64,000 bases of DNA from Conus ventricosus. Lineage: Eukaryota > Mollusca > Gastropoda > Neogastropoda > Conidae. The DNA lies in NCBI GenBank assembly GCA_018398815.1, contig CM031607.1, positions 88,149,497 through 88,213,496 on the forward strand, given 5' to 3'. The notes under the pieces are model-generated. The model saw nothing but the letters and a program-made list of their open reading frames with translations, was not told the origin of the DNA and ran no database searches. The first letter of the stretch is position 1; each line of letters starts with the position of its first letter. The position numbers and the translations under genes were made by a program. Shown piece after piece: positions 45,541 through 57,359 of the stretch.

Positions 45541-45660
45541 AACAAAATCTAAGACATCCCTGGCTTCATGCATCCCCTGGGGAACGGTTCTTCGAGAGTT
45601 TCTAGTACTGCTGCGTTGAACACAGTGACAGTCTTAGTAATAACCAGACCCTAGATTTGC

Positions 45661-45790
45661 ATGCCCTTGGTGGGGATGGCGATTGTCCTGGAAGACGTAG
45701 CACAATGGTCCTCAGGCAGACTGGTTCTGATTCCCGGAGAGTGATCACTCTTAATATATCTAGCTAATAAAATCTGACGAAGGAGAAATC
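45661..45790 (-). pseudogene. Decayed paralogue of the exon candidate at 54308-54463
   Basis: Shares the run ctggaagacgtagcacaa and flanking sequence with 54395-54465. On the minus strand one frame gives a version of the same peptide words (IVLRLPGQSPSPPR versus IVLRLPGQLPSSPR), but the frame is broken on both sides. Confidence 0.5.
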
Positions 45791-46500
45791 ACTCAACCGT
45801 GAGAATGTAGACATTAAATCCTATGAAAACGATACTAAAGCCTAGGAGGAAAGTTCATGAACACTGTGTGTGGAACATCATCAAAGCCTATAAAACAAAC
45901 CACTAAAACTGGGAAGAACAGTCTATGCCCTGTGAATGAAGCATATGCCTTAAACAAAACACGGAAATCAACTTTAGGAAAGACGACTCTGTCATTCTGA
46001 ACGATTACACAAAACTAAAGGAGAGGCGAACATTAAAACCAACTTAAGTGGGAGAAGATAAACATTACGACAAAAAGGACTGTCAACCCTACAGAGGAAA
46101 GATGCTAAAACTTACTTGAGGGGAAAAAACAAATTGAGAATATTTAAAGGGCACTGAACCACATAGGAGGACCCTAAACCTTGTGAAAAGAGGAAACTAA
46201 GCCCCAACAAAACACTATATGAAAGGGCACTAAACCTCTTGGAAAGATGACGCTAAACCCAACAAAAATATAAACCACATTGAAAGAAAAGCGTAACCAA
46301 TTGCCATGAAAGAAGGAGACTAAGTCTAAGGGGAAAAAGAACAGTAAAGTCTGAACAGAAGAACCAGGCCGTCCAGAGGGACAAAACTCACTAATTAAGC
46401 AGGATCCCCCAACTCTATGAAAGAACATTAAACAACAGCATATGTATGCCCATAAAAGAAAAACATTAAATACTATTTGAAAGACAACTCCAAATCGTGC
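45791..46500. repeat. Diverged minisatellite, longest clean stretch
   Basis: Successive units of about 21-33 bp such as gaaagggcactaaacctcttg and gaaagaaggagactaagtc. Only the words GAAAG and CTAAACC are well kept. No gene. Confidence 0.7.
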
Positions 46501-46549
46501 TGAAAAAAGGGCAGCAGAACGTATTAAAGGATCCACAGGTTGACGCTGC

Positions 46550-46791
46550 CACGGATGTTCGTGTATTAAAGGACACTCGGATCAGGAGGTACCAGGTGCG
46601 CACTGGGGAACATTTCTGGAAGAGCTCAAACGGACTTCAACACTTCTGCAGCTCAGTCCCAGATGATCTGAAAACATGCGTCCATGTTCCTGATCCCTGA
46701 AATAGGAGACCTGCCACGTAGCGGAGTCAACCATTATGCTCCTCCAGAAAACATTTCCTCTGATACCCCCTGTTTTGTGTCCTTGTACCAC
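46550..46791 (+). repeat. Second copy of the 41401 repeat
   Basis: Aligns with 41410-41650 through aaaggacactcagatcagg, gatctgaaaacatgcgtcc and acattccctctg-like words. It is interrupted at its right end by LINE copy B. Confidence 0.75.
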
Positions 46792-46998
46792 AGAACACTG
46801 GCATAAGATAAGATAAGATAATGTTGCTTATAGCCCAGCCGACCGCTAAGGCCATATCAGGGCTGTCACCACGTTAAAATCAACTCACCAGTCATATATA
46901 TAAAAAAAAAAAAAAAAAACCCTTTCATACATCTCGTTAAATGACATCGTCTACAAACGCACCAGAAACTTTGTTAAAAATCTCTCTTCCGTAAAATC

Positions 46999-49900
46999 TT
47001 AAATCAGATGAAAAATGTCAATCTCTCTCAAAAACTCAAGGATCACATCAGGCGGGACATCCCTGAACAGGATCTTCATGGACTCCGCTGTAAAATGTTT
47101 GTGTCTCACATCGTGCAAGTCCCAAAAACTCCAAAAGAACATGTTTCATTGTGAGTGGCGCATGACATGGAATGCACCACGGAGCTTCTTCACTCTTTAA
47201 AAGGTAAGCATGGGTAAAATACGAATGGCTGGTGTGCAGCCGGCACAGAACCGTTTCCTCTTTACGACCTCCCGACGTGGATGGGAGGAATTCCTTAAGG
47301 TTTGGACGGATCTGAAAGAGTTTGTTACTCGTCTGTGTGTTCCAATCCTCCTGCCAGAGGTCTCTCACAAAAATTGTTAATTTTGGGTTTCACATCTGAG
47401 CAGGGATATAAGTGTTGGACAGTTTCTCTCTTGTGGCGTTCTTGGCTAAACGATCAACCATTTCGTTCCCCGCCGATGCCAACATGACCAGGAACCCAAG
47501 CAAGAGTAATGTTGTAACCGTCCGCCTTCAACTTGCTAAAAAGTACAAAAAAAAGTAAAAGTTCTGGATGCTGAAGGTTGCGGCAAGCTATGGCCTCCAA
47601 AGCTGACAGCGAATCCGACAGAACCAGAAAGTCCCTCTTTGAAGAATGTGAGATTATCTTCAAGGCCAAAACAAGAGCAGTAAGTTCAGCAGAATAGACA
47701 GAAGCATCGGAATGTATATGTTCCAACAGTATCTGAGAAGGAGCCCCAGGGCAGTAGGCTGCACAGGCCACTCCATCTCAGACTTGGAACCGTCAGTGAA
47801 AACTTTTTGATAGGATGGGAATTAGAACAGAGCTCAGCATACAAAGCCTTGTACGCCAGAGAGCTGGTAGACTCTTTGCGAAAAGCTGCAAGATCGAAAC
47901 GAATCTCTGGTGTGAAGAAGGTCCACGGAGGTTAATCCGGAAACTTGGAAAAATCAGACACAACTCCTAGGTCTAGATCTGCATTCCGCACGTGAGGCCG
48001 CATACGAAGACCAAACGGCGGAATACATTTCGGGTTGTTTTCAAACTTACTTTGGAACGGAGGGTCAAGACACAGTCATAGGCAGGATTCTGCGGTTCTG
48101 AGAACAGTCGGATATAATAATTTAAAGACAGTTTCAGCCTGCGGTTGGACAATGAAGGTTCGCCCGCCTCTGCGTACAGGCTGTACACAGGGGTGGTGCG
48201 GAACGCTCCAAGACAGAGACGAAGCCCTTGATGGTGATAGGGTCCAAGAGTTTGAGGTAAGAGGGTCTTGCGGAGCCGTAGACAGCACAACCGTAGTCCA
48301 GTTTGGAACGGACCAAGGCTCTGTAGAGGTGCAGCAGAGTTTTCTTATCAGCGCCCCAGTCGTGTGCGCTACGACCCGCAGAATATTCAGAGCTTTCTGG
48401 CAAGAAGTTTTGAGGTTTTTGATGTGGCTGAGAAAGTTGAGTTTCTGGTCAAAAATGACTCCCAGAAATTTGGCCTCTTTAACAGCTGGAATGGGAGATT
48501 TCCCTACTTGAAGTTCAGGATCTGGGAAAAACTGACGGAAATTATGGAAGTGAATACACTGCGCCTTTGTTGGAGAAAAGGTGAAACCGTTTTCAGTCGC
48601 CCACTGATGGATTTTATCTACGCAAAGCTGGAGCCTGCGCTGGATACTCGGTACAGGCTTCCAGTTGCGTAGACAGCGAAATCATCCACAAACAATGAGC
48701 AGTCTGAACCCTGCTGAACTGATTGAACAATGTTGTTGATTTTAATACTAAAGAGGGCAGGAGACAGGATGCTCCCCTGTGGAACACCCAACTCCTGCTC
48801 GTGGACATCAGAGAGTGGTGCCAACCCGGACCTGAAACTGTCGTTCTGCCAAAAAATTATGAATAAAAAGCGGAAGATGACCTCGAAAACCCAGATCGTG
48901 GAGATCATGAAGTATCCCCGACTTCCAGGTGGCATCGTAGGCCTTCTCCAAATCGAAGAAAATTGCCACTGCATGCTGTTTGTTCAGAAAGGCGTTCCGA
49001 AGTGTAGATTCCAGACGAATCAAATGGTCAACTGTAGACCGATGTTTGCGGAAACCACACTGTTCTTTCGCCAAAAGGCCATCGGTTTCGAGTTTCCACA
49101 TGAGCCTAGCATTGACCATTTTCTCCATCAGTTTACAAACACAGCTGGTCACAAAGCTATGGGACGGTAGTTGGAGGGATTAGAAAGATCTTTTCCAGGT
49201 TTGGGAATTGGAATAATGAGGGCTTTCCGCCAAGAGGTGGAAAGAAACCTGTAGTCCACACATGGTTATATACTTGTAGCAGTATGTTCAGACCTTCTTG
49301 CGGAAGATGTTTTAACAATTGATAATGGATTTCATCTATACCTGGAGAGGAATCGCTGCAAGAAAGTAAGGCAGATTTCAGCTCGTTTAACGTGAAAGGA
49401 AGATTGTAGTCTTCCATGTTGTCGGATGAAAAGTTGCAGGGTGATTTTTCTTTTAGGGCTTTGTTTTTGACAAAAGTGGCTGATTTATTAGAAGAGGAGG
49501 AATTCTTTTCAATGGTTGAAGCAAGCAGATTAGCAACTGCTTTTTGTCTGTTATTAAAGAATCCGAAAACTTGAGATGGTCCACAGTGGGACAGGTGTTC
49601 TTCCCTTGATTTTCTTAATGATGTTCCACACTTTTTTCTTGGAAGTTTTTGATGTCAGCCTGGAGCAGAAGCTTCTCCAGGACCGACGTTTACTGATTTA
49701 AAAGTGTGTCTTGATTTAGCACGGATTTTTCTGATGGGCTCGAGCGTTGGGACCCGAAGGTCGTTGGTATACCTGACGCTGAGCCCGTTTTCTAACTTTG
49801 GAAATTTGTTGGCATTCTGAATCGAACCAGGGTGTTTTTGGCATTTGAAGTTTATCGGAAGACACTGGAATACAGGCTTTAGCACATTTGATCATAGCGT

Positions 49901-50689
49901 TAGTCATGATTCAGCTGGGTCCGGACTCTGAAAAAAATCAGTGTCCTGGAATTCCTTAGAAATAGTGGCTGCAAATAGATCCCAGTTTGCTTTCTTATAA
50001 TTTAGATGTTGAGAGGCAGAGACGTGTTTCAGTTATGACAGGTTGTAGAAGGACAGGGAAATGGTCACTTCCGTGCAGATCGTCATGGAAGGACCACTCA
50101 TAATCCAGGACCAGCGAGGGGTCACAAACCGACAAATCTAAACACGAAAGTGAACCTGAGGAAGAGTGGAGGTAAGTTGCAGATCCGTCATTCAGACAGC
50201 ACAAATCCAAGTCTGAAAGGACATCCTCAATTAGCAGACCTCTGGGTGACGTACTGACACTACCCCAAAGAGGATTGTGACCGTTAAAGTCACCCAACAG
50301 CAAAAAAGGTCGAGGAAGTTCTCCTATCAGACTGACAAGGTCCTGACGACAAACCGGGACAGAAGGAGGTAAATAAAGAACAGATTGTCACAGTCTTGTG
50401 GAGCGTGACTCTCGCAGCTACAGCCTGAAGGGAGGTAGACAGAGCGACAGGACTATACAGCAGAGTTTTGTGTATGAGAAGGGCAACACCGCCCGACAGT
50501 CCCAACGTGGATGGTTGTGCAGATTTTGAAAGAATATTAAAGCCAGAAAGAGTAAAGGTCTTCTGGCTTTGAAGTTGAGTTTCTTGAAGAGCTACGACGG
50601 AAGGTTTTTTAGATTGACACAGAAGCTGCAGCTCCTCGAAGTTGGAATTTAGACCACGGATATTCCAATGGAATACTGTACTAAACCAT
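46999..50689 (-). pseudogene. LINE copy B ORF2
   Basis: Same domain series as copy A. Endonuclease: LSGGVALLIHKTLLYSPVAL (50290-50505), MLLGDFNGHNPLWGSVS and SDHFPVLLQP (49995-50303). Central linker: 49157-49417, with ALLSCSDSSPGIDEIHYQLL, the stretch interrupted by Tc1 in copy A. Reverse transcriptase: 48808-49152 (LEKAYDATW, Tyr and Ala where copy A has Phe and Thr) and 48618-48974 (GVPQGSILSPALF, LFVDDFAVYATG). RNase H: 47454-47771. The gene is split into about ten frames by single-base indels, mostly in short homopolymers, so many breaks could be sequence errors. The start codon context at 50689 also carries an extra base relative to copy A. Confidence 0.88.
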
Positions 50690-50715
50690 GGTGCAGAGGG
50701 CGAAAAGGAGAGAGA

Positions 50716-52011
50716 TCAGGTCATCTCCTCATCAGCATCTGCCTCCAAAGGTGTAAATTTGTTGCTTAATTTCACTGGACTGTGGCCTTCAGACCTGCTG
50801 GCAGACTTGCCAACTGGTGAAGGAGGTCTGGGTTTGGGAGACGGTGGAAGTTTCTTCCTCATCTCCACCATCTCCACACTGGGTTGAACTCCCTTGCCCG
50901 CACGGGCACTGGACAGAGGAGTTCGAGGTCGGGGGGCTGGTTTTTTAATCTGCCCAGCAGCAGATGTTGTAGACTGCTGGGCAGTCTGAGGGGTGGCGGA
51001 TTTTTTGCCTCCACCAGGGGCATTCACTTTGGTTTGGGAGGTGGTGGACCTGCTTCCACCAGAGCTGACAGTTGTTCCTTGCAGTGTCTTGGAAAAGATA
51101 AATTATCAGTCTGGCAGCAAACTGACCGAGTGGATACATTCTTTACGGCCGAAGCATATGAAGATGCTGTGGGCGTCTGACTGCCCACAACCTGTTTGCG
51201 GGCCTCAAAAAAGGAGATTTTCTTTTCAGTTTAATTCGTTGGATAGTGGATTCCTGTATCCAAAGAGGGCAGTTTCGTGAAGAGGAGGGATGGTCGCCAC
51301 TGCAGTTAGCACAATGTGCCGGATCTTTGCACGGCCCATCATGGGTTGCCTTGCAGCACACACCGCACACCTCCTGCCCAGAACAGCGGTCTCTGACATG
51401 TCCAAACCTCTGGCACCGGAAGCATCTCAATGGGGACGGGACATACAGCTGAACGCGGACGTTCAGGTAGCCAACCTTGATGACCGGAGGCAACACAGGG
51501 TTGCAGAAGGTCAGAAAGAGGGTGTTGGTGGCCACTCTCTCTGCACCTTTCTGACTGTCACCCTGTGCACCTCCGTCACACCCTGGGACGCCAGTCCGTT
51601 TTTATTTCTGCCTCTGAGACACCCATTAGATCTCTGCAGCGAATCACACCTTTGGATGAATTTAACTGTTTATGGGGAGTCACCCTGATCTCCCTATCCA
51701 CAAATTTTGTTGCCTTCAGCAGCTGTTCAGACTGTTTTTTTTGATCTACATTGAATGAGGAATGAGCCATTTCGCAACCTTTTGACGGACTGAGGGTCAC
51801 CTGCTAAGCCTTGAAAGCCCTTTTGGACAGCAAAAGGGCTCAGAGCTGAAAGGGGTCTTTCCTGCTCCGTCCCTTCCACCACGAGCCAGGAAGCCCAGAA
51901 ACCTGTCCTCTGTCGTACCCCAGTATCTGATCGCTGTCACCTTCGAAATCCCTGAAACAGGGAGACTGCCTTCCTCTTCCTTTTGGGGGGGATATTTTTT
52001 AAAGAAGTCAT
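50716..52011 (-). pseudogene. LINE copy B ORF1
   Basis: Starts MTSLKNIPPKRKRK at 52011. A frame at 51143-51535 gives all three knuckles in register: CFRCQRFGHVRDRC, CGVCCKATHDGPC and CANCSGDHPSSSRNC. The N-terminal (51576-51800) and Pro-rich C-terminal (50716-51027, ending EADADEEMT) pieces lie in other frames. It supports the copy A reading, since the knuckle frame is intact here and broken there. Confidence 0.87.
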
Positions 52012-52742
52012 ATTTAATTTATTGTAATTCATCCCTCCCTTACCCACCCACCTTGGAGTCCAACTAAGGGGCCAGGGCCAAGAAACCAATGTCTTGACCC
52101 CTTCCAGGCTTTGGAGAGATATACGACAGAGAACCACCAACCCTATCCCCCTGATCATGCTCAACTCCCGGGGACAGAGAGCTGAGCACTGCAGGGGTTT
52201 ACTTGGCCAGCAGGGGAACTGTCTGTCTTGACCCAGCCCCAAAAAGGGGAGCCGATTAGTACACCCGGGCCAAAAAAGTACTTCCTGTCAATGGAGAGGT
52301 CCGAGCCAAAGTGATGTGTTGAAGCGCTGGCCCTCTCAATCACCAGGATCTCATCCCCCTCCGACACAGGGCGCACCGCACGGCAACGCGGCGGATCTTA
52401 AGGAGACCACAGAGAGAAAAGGAGTGTTGAAAAGAAGACTTGAAGGGAGACGAAGATAGAAAAGGGCCAAATAAGGAAGGCAGAAAACAAGAAAAGGAGA
52501 AAGGCGGGTTACTCTTAGTCAGGATCCTCACCCTTAGCCTATCTGACATGGGAAGCCCTACCAGGGGCATCAACTCCTTACCACGTTATGCTTAGGCCAG
52601 ACAGCATCTTGACTTCTCAGGCCTAGAAGCAGTTTTTAAAAACTAGCCTATCTTCAAGTATTGATGCCCCCGCCAGCAAAGCCTAAGGGATCACAGGACC
52701 ACGCAAGCCCTCCGACCACGGCAAGGTTGCAACCCCCGGAGG
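52012..52742 (-). promoter_or_regulatory. LINE copy B 5' untranslated region
   Basis: About 730 bp matching 27715-28452 of copy A to the same terminal base, which defines the element's 5' end. It presumably holds the internal promoter. Confidence 0.6.
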
Positions 52743-52758
52743 GAACACTGGCATAAGA

Positions 52759-53000
52759 AACCAGAACTATGTAAAGTTTATAAACGACCGACACTAAACG
52801 CCAGAAAGACGTACAAAACGCGTGGAGAGAAAACGCTGAATTTTGTGAACCAAGAAGACAAACCCTGACAAAGAGGACACCAAGCCCATGTCATGAAGGA
52901 GACAAAACAACTGAAAAAAAGACAAACACTGTGAAGGAAGAAAACTCTGAATCCTCAGGAAATGAAGGCAAACCATCTGAAAAGCACTCGTTGAACCTCT
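52759..53000. repeat. Diverged minisatellite
   Basis: Units such as cgacactaaacgccagaaag and aggagacaaaacaactg. One unit contains AAACCATCTGAAAAG, close to the word that flanks LINE copies E and F. Confidence 0.5.
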
Positions 53001-53139
53001 CCACTGGACCAGGTATTGAACTCTATTGACAAACAAGATTCTAGGTCTAATGCACAACAAATATATGTAAAAACTGGTGGGTCGGGGGTGGGCTGTATTA
53101 CAAACGTGCTGGAGAAGGAATAAGAAAAAAAAAGAGAAA

Positions 53140-53275
53140 AATAGTGAAGTACAAGACCACCGTGCCAACTATCCTAGTGCTGGACTGCATTACTCGAGTT
53201 CACTCATCCTGGTCTCCCCTTTTTCCACGACCGTTGGTGCAGCAGTTCTTTGCCCCTGTTGATGTAAACAAATAT
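53140..53275. repeat. Paralogous 120-bp segment, first copy
   Basis: Aligns in the same orientation with 56845-56950 (landmarks cctggtct/acccttt, gcagttctt, cctgttga). Both could be remnants of a duplicated exon: on the plus strand the second copy has an open frame with a polypyrimidine tract and AG before it. The first copy has stops. Confidence 0.4.
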
Positions 53276-53469
53276 TTTAAACAAGTGAATTCTTGTGCAA
53301 ATACTTCTCAAATACAAACTTCACTAAACTAATTGACTTTTAATGTGTGTGCAGTTCTTTCCTTTTACAACAAATGATCATTTTTTACCAATCCGTATGC
53401 TTGCAATCTCTACACTTGTAAAGTAAGATTTGAGTGCACATGTGTGTCGGTAGAGCTGAGGAGTGTGGT

Positions 53470-53494
53470 GTTTGTGGGAGATTGTGTGTGTGTG

Positions 53495-53539
<45 letters not shown>

Positions 53540-53655
53540 AGTACAACCTTGAGTTAATCTGACAATAAATTGGTTTCAGTCATGTGTGTGTGTGGTGTGT
53601 GTGTGTGTTGTGTGTGTGTGTGTGTGTTGTGTGTGTGTGTGTGTGTGCACACCGC
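53470..53655. repeat. TG microsatellites
   Basis: Two TG runs (about 53480-53538 and 53583-53648) separated by 45 bp of ordinary sequence. Confidence 0.95.
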
Positions 53656-54307
53656 GCGCTCGTGTGCTTAATTAACTAAGAAAGTGTATACGCTCTCTTC
53701 TTTCATCAGGTTTAGCATCCCCCTTTCGCATGGTTTAGCATGATCATCCATCATGCCTCATTTCTCCATCTCTCACCTGCAATGTCAATCTCATTTCTGC
53801 ACTGTTGCTGAAATCAATATCAGAATTTCCTAACAACCCCCCCCCCCCACCCCCTTTTCTCTGTTCCTATTGTTCCAGAATATGCGTTTGAGGGCAGTTA
53901 TGATCTGTCGGTTGAAAAAAGCGAGAATGTTTTCCTCAGCATTGTTACTGAAGAACTGACAGCCGAGTTCCCTGTAATACATTAATCAGGAAGCTGGTAA
54001 GGAAGGGGCAGGAAAAAAGGTGGTGAGGTACGGAGAGGTGGTGTGAGGAGAATGGAGGGATGAAGGAGTGGGGGGGGAGAGTTGGAGATCCTCTCAACAA
54101 CGCATAAAAAGGGAGAGACGGGGCTACAAGAATCCATTTGAAAAATAGCAAAAACCCTACAAACTCCTGAAATTAAACAAATTATTGTAACAACACCTAT
54201 CTACCTATCCTACCTACCTGCCTATCTATTACCTGCCTTGCAAAAGCAAAACTTATCAGTTAAATACCAGCTTATGAACGGCTTCAAAGTTCGAAATTTG
54301 CACTTAC
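53656..54307. other. Unique-looking sequence with one weak exon-like island
   Basis: At 53879-53993 the plus strand has a strong polypyrimidine tract and CAG, 35 open codons (including GSYDLSVEKSENVFLSIV) and a GTAAGG donor, but a TAA falls 15 nt before the donor. The minus strand is also open here (CQFFSNNAEENILAFF), so coding status is undecided. A CTAC/CTAT-rich tract lies at 54198-54235. Nothing else is seen. Confidence 0.35.
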
Positions 54308-54463
54308 ATCATCGTCAGTTGTCTTATAGCACTTGGGTGGTGGTGTCATGTGAATCCTTCCAGACGTGTATGTTCTTGGTGAGGATGGCAACTGTCCTGG
54401 AAGACGTAGCACAATAGTTCTCTGGTAGCCGACACTACTCGGAGAGTGGTCACACTTTATGGC
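54308..54463 (-). CDS. Candidate host-gene exon, 156 nt, phase 0 at both ends
   Basis: On the minus strand a pyrimidine-rich tract ending ttttctttcggcag precedes the segment, and a canonical GTAAGTG donor (54301-54307) follows it. Between them are exactly 52 open codons, starting Ala-Ile-Lys-Cys and ending Thr-Asp-Asp-Asp, with two Cys and Pro-rich words such as MTPPPKCY and LRLPGQLPSSPR. Composition is protein-like and the length is divisible by three, so the exon could be skipped or duplicated without changing frame. A decayed copy lies at 45661-45790. I do not recognise the protein. It could still be a chance open segment. Confidence 0.5.
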
Positions 54464-54479
54464 CTGCCGAAAGAAAAGC

Positions 54480-54900
54480 CCTAGATTAAATTCTGAGAAG
54501 AATAGGTCACTAAACCACGAGAAAGAAGAAAGTGTATCATGCAAAGAAGACACCAAGGCCTTCAATTCATAAACAGCGAAATTAAAGAGAGTACAAAAAG
54601 CCAGTGAAAGGTATTTAATATCAAGAAAGAATACTTTAAATCCTGTGAATGAAGACCAAAACTAAACCCCTTGACAAGTTACACTGCCCCCAAGGAAAAG
54701 CTTTGTCTCTAACACTCTGGAAGAAGATAACGCTAAATTATGCAAACGGGGAATGCTAAACCTGTGGAAGAAGAGAGAAGTAAACCTTATGACAAGTCGC
54801 TATAAGTTCTATGGATGGAACACTTTAAAACATAAAACAGTACAACAACGCTACGAAAGAAGACCATAAATCCCTAAAGAAAGGGACACCAACCAGTAAG
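54480..54900. repeat. Diverged minisatellite
   Basis: Units built on gaaagaagaccataaatcc-like words, as at 45791. No gene. Confidence 0.5.
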
Positions 54901-54904
54901 AGAG

Positions 54905-56795
54905 GAGGGCTTCATCGCACTCGATGATGGTGGCATCCGTCTGTCTTGAGACAATGGTGTTGCTCCGTGGATCAGTCAGTTGTGGAGTTGCAGCACCTGC
55001 TGTGGCCGAAGAGCCCGATCTTCGAGCGGCAGACTCTGTTGCAGCTGCCGGTGGTGAAGTCTTGGTCATGAATGTCTGTTGGTGCCGACGCGATTCTTTG
55101 TCGTCTGCCTCCGTTCTTCCCTCTGGGCCTCTCCTCTGCTCTGCTCTGCTTGTTTGATGCCAGCCTTGATCGTGGACCGCCAGCTGATCCGATTGCAGCT
55201 GCCGTCTCAAGGTCTGCTGGGTCGAGGATGCCTGCCCTCAGGTCACGCTAGCACACATCTTTGTAGCAAAGGGCGGGCCGTCCTGTGGGTCTGGAGCCTG
55301 TAGCCAGCTCACCGCACAGCAAGTCCTTTGGGATGCGACCGTGGTACATTCGGCCGACGTAACCAAGCCAGCACAGGCGTATCTGTGTGAGCATGGCGAA
55401 CATGCTAGGCATCCCTGCCTGGGCCAGAACGTCCTTGTTGGTGATGCGGTCCTGCCAAGTAATGACCATGAGTCTTCTGAGGCAGCGCAGGTGGAAGGTG
55501 TTTAGTCCGTGTTCTTGTCGAGAGTACAGGGACTTCACTTCCGTACAGAGAGTGCTCAGCACGCAGGCTTGGTACACTTTCATCTTGGTGTTTGACGTTA
55601 GCATGGCGTTGTTTCAGACTCTTCACTAGACTGGCCATCGCTGTTGCTGCCTTGTCAATCCGCACGTTCAGCTCGGCGTCCCGATAGAGGTTGATGGAGA
55701 TGGTGGAGCCCAGTTGAACTACGTCGTCGACCACTTTGAGGGTGTGATCGCCAATGGAGATGCGGGGAGTGCTGCTGACGTCTTGACCCATGATGTTTGA
55801 TTTCTTAAAGCTGATAGAGGCCGAACTCGATGCAGGCATCAGCAAAGCAGGTGATGAGCTGTTGTAGCGCTTCCTTGGTGTGGGCAGTGAGGGCGGCGTC
55901 GTCTGCGAAAAGCATCTCCCTGATGAGGACTTTCCGCACCTTCGTCTTTGCTCAGAGGTGAGGTTGAAGAGGCTTCCGTCACTCCTAGTGTGGAGGACGA
56001 TGCCGTCGTCAGACTGTCGGAAGGTGTAGCGCAGCAGCAGGGAGAACAAGATGCTTTAGAGTGTCGGAGCAAGCACGCACCATTGTTTAACACCGCTTTT
56101 GATTGGGAAGCGGTCCGAAGATGAACCATCGTACTGGACAGTGCCGTTCGTGTTGTCATGGAAGGACGTGTTCATCTTCAGAAGCTTGGGGGAATCATCC
56201 AATCCGATGTAGTTGGGTGAAACGCCTGACCTACGAACCAAGTCGAACGCCTTGGTCAGATCGATGAAGGCGATGAACAAGGGTCGTCTCTGCTCGCGGC
56301 ACATCTCTTGCAGCTGCCTCAGGAGAATATCATGTCGATCGTCCACCTCGCAGCTCTGTGCCTTTGGGTACACTCGTTCGGCGAGTAGCTGCAGCCTGTT
56401 GAGGAGACGCAGGCGAAGGCTTTACCAACAATACTGAGGAAGGATATTCTGCAATAGTGCAAACGCTGTTATTCCCCTCGTTCATTTACAGCGCGATGAT
56501 TTTTGCATCGCGCATGTCCTCGGGCACGGTCACTTCCTCCCAGCACTGCAGCAGAAGCTCATGGAGGCGACGTGAGGATAGAACTCTCCTTGCCGGCTTT
56601 GATGATTTCTGCCGGAATGCCGTCGCTATCCGGACCTTTACCACAGGCTAGCGAGTCAATGGCCTTGCCGAGGTCCTCAATGATGGGTGGGGAGTCGAGT
56701 TTCTCCATGGCAGACAGGGGTGTGGTGTTCTTGAAGGCCGTGTGGGTGACCGCATTCTCCCCGGAATAAAGCTCCTGGTAGCGCTTGGCCCATCT
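54905..56795 (-). pseudogene. Decayed non-LTR retrotransposon with C-terminal zinc-finger-like motif
   Basis: On the minus strand, pieces read in order. A pre-polymerase segment comes first (KLDSPPIIEDLGKAIDSLACG and GPDSDGIPAEIIKAG, about 56590-56720). Reverse transcriptase follows at 56056-56373 (FIAFIDLTKAFDLV, motif A; SGVKQWCVLAPTL, motif B, with Trp replacing the usual Gly). 55405-56049 has ISIGDHTLKVVDDVVQLGSTI, and 55248-55604 the thumb (CLRRLMVITWQDRITNKDVLAQ, GSRPTGRPALCYKDVC). The C-terminal part near 54970-55050 gives CRSKIGLFGHSRCC in one frame, the end typical of a mollusc/cnidarian LINE group. It belongs to a different clade from copies A-F: no RNase H. The 5' end is lost at a CT tract (56793-56822). 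Confidence 0.82.
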
Positions 56796-56829
56796 CTCTC
56801 TCTCTCCTCTCTCTCTCTCTCTGCTGCAG

Positions 56830-56955
56830 GATCACAGCTTCACCACACTGCTTTGGACGATATGCTGGTGAAGCTTGTGATCCGCTGAATTCACGTGTCC
56901 TGGTCACCCTCTCCGCAGCCGATGAAGCAGTTCTTGCTCCTGTTGACAAGTTGGT
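56830..56955. repeat. Paralogous 120-bp segment, second copy
   Basis: Preceded by (CT)n and gctgcag. The plus strand is open for about 42 codons (for example CFGRYAGEACDPLNSRVLVT) up to a possible GTATTT donor, and the minus strand is open in one frame as well. It matches 53140-53275 at roughly 70 per cent. No family recognised. Confidence 0.35.
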
Positions 56956-56999
56956 ATTTCTTTTTAACACTTGACTTTCTGTGTAAGTAGATCTTATCT

Positions 57000-57236
57000 A
57001 CTTCAGCAAAATTGTTCCTATTTTCGTAATTGTTTTTCTTATTTTCTGGCCATAAAGACAAAACTTTGGTTAATAAAATGTATCATGTGAACTTAAAGTA
57101 TTTCACTAACTTCCCTATTAAAACGTACACGTTTTCCATGTTAAACACCATAAGAAAAAGGGTCGTTGAACAAAATAAATCGGAACGGAGCTGCATAAGA
57201 TCATCTGTATTATCATAAAACAACGTAAATTTATGA
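57000..57236. other. AT-rich sequence without a gene
   Basis: Contains AATAAA near 57173 but no adjacent coding sequence that could use it. Nothing else seen. Confidence 0.4.
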
Positions 57237-57264
57237 GATCTTTTGTGCCCTGCACGATTTTTTA

Positions 57265-57354
57265 GTTCTCTCTCCATGTGCCAGAGTTCGACCTGAAGAT
57301 GTCAGTGTCTTCTTTCTCCATGTGCTGAGTTCGACCTGAAGATGTCAGTGTCGG
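57265..57354. repeat. Tandem pair of about 45 bp
   Basis: The words tctccatgtgc and gagttcgacctgaagatgtc, then agtgtc, occur twice in direct orientation, differing by one small indel. Confidence 0.85.
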
Positions 57355-57359
57355 TAAAA

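Larger units (their letters stand above)
46804..52742 (-). mobile_element. Full-length I/Nimb-like LINE, copy B
   Basis: 5.94 kb on the minus strand from the GATAA tail (46804-46821) to the 5' end CCCTCCGGGGG. It is flanked by a 16-bp target-site duplication, GAACACTGGCATAAGA (46792-46807 and 52743-52758), whose inner bases merge with the tail. Very similar to copy A over its length, without the Tc1 insert. It lies within the 46550 repeat. Confidence 0.93.
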
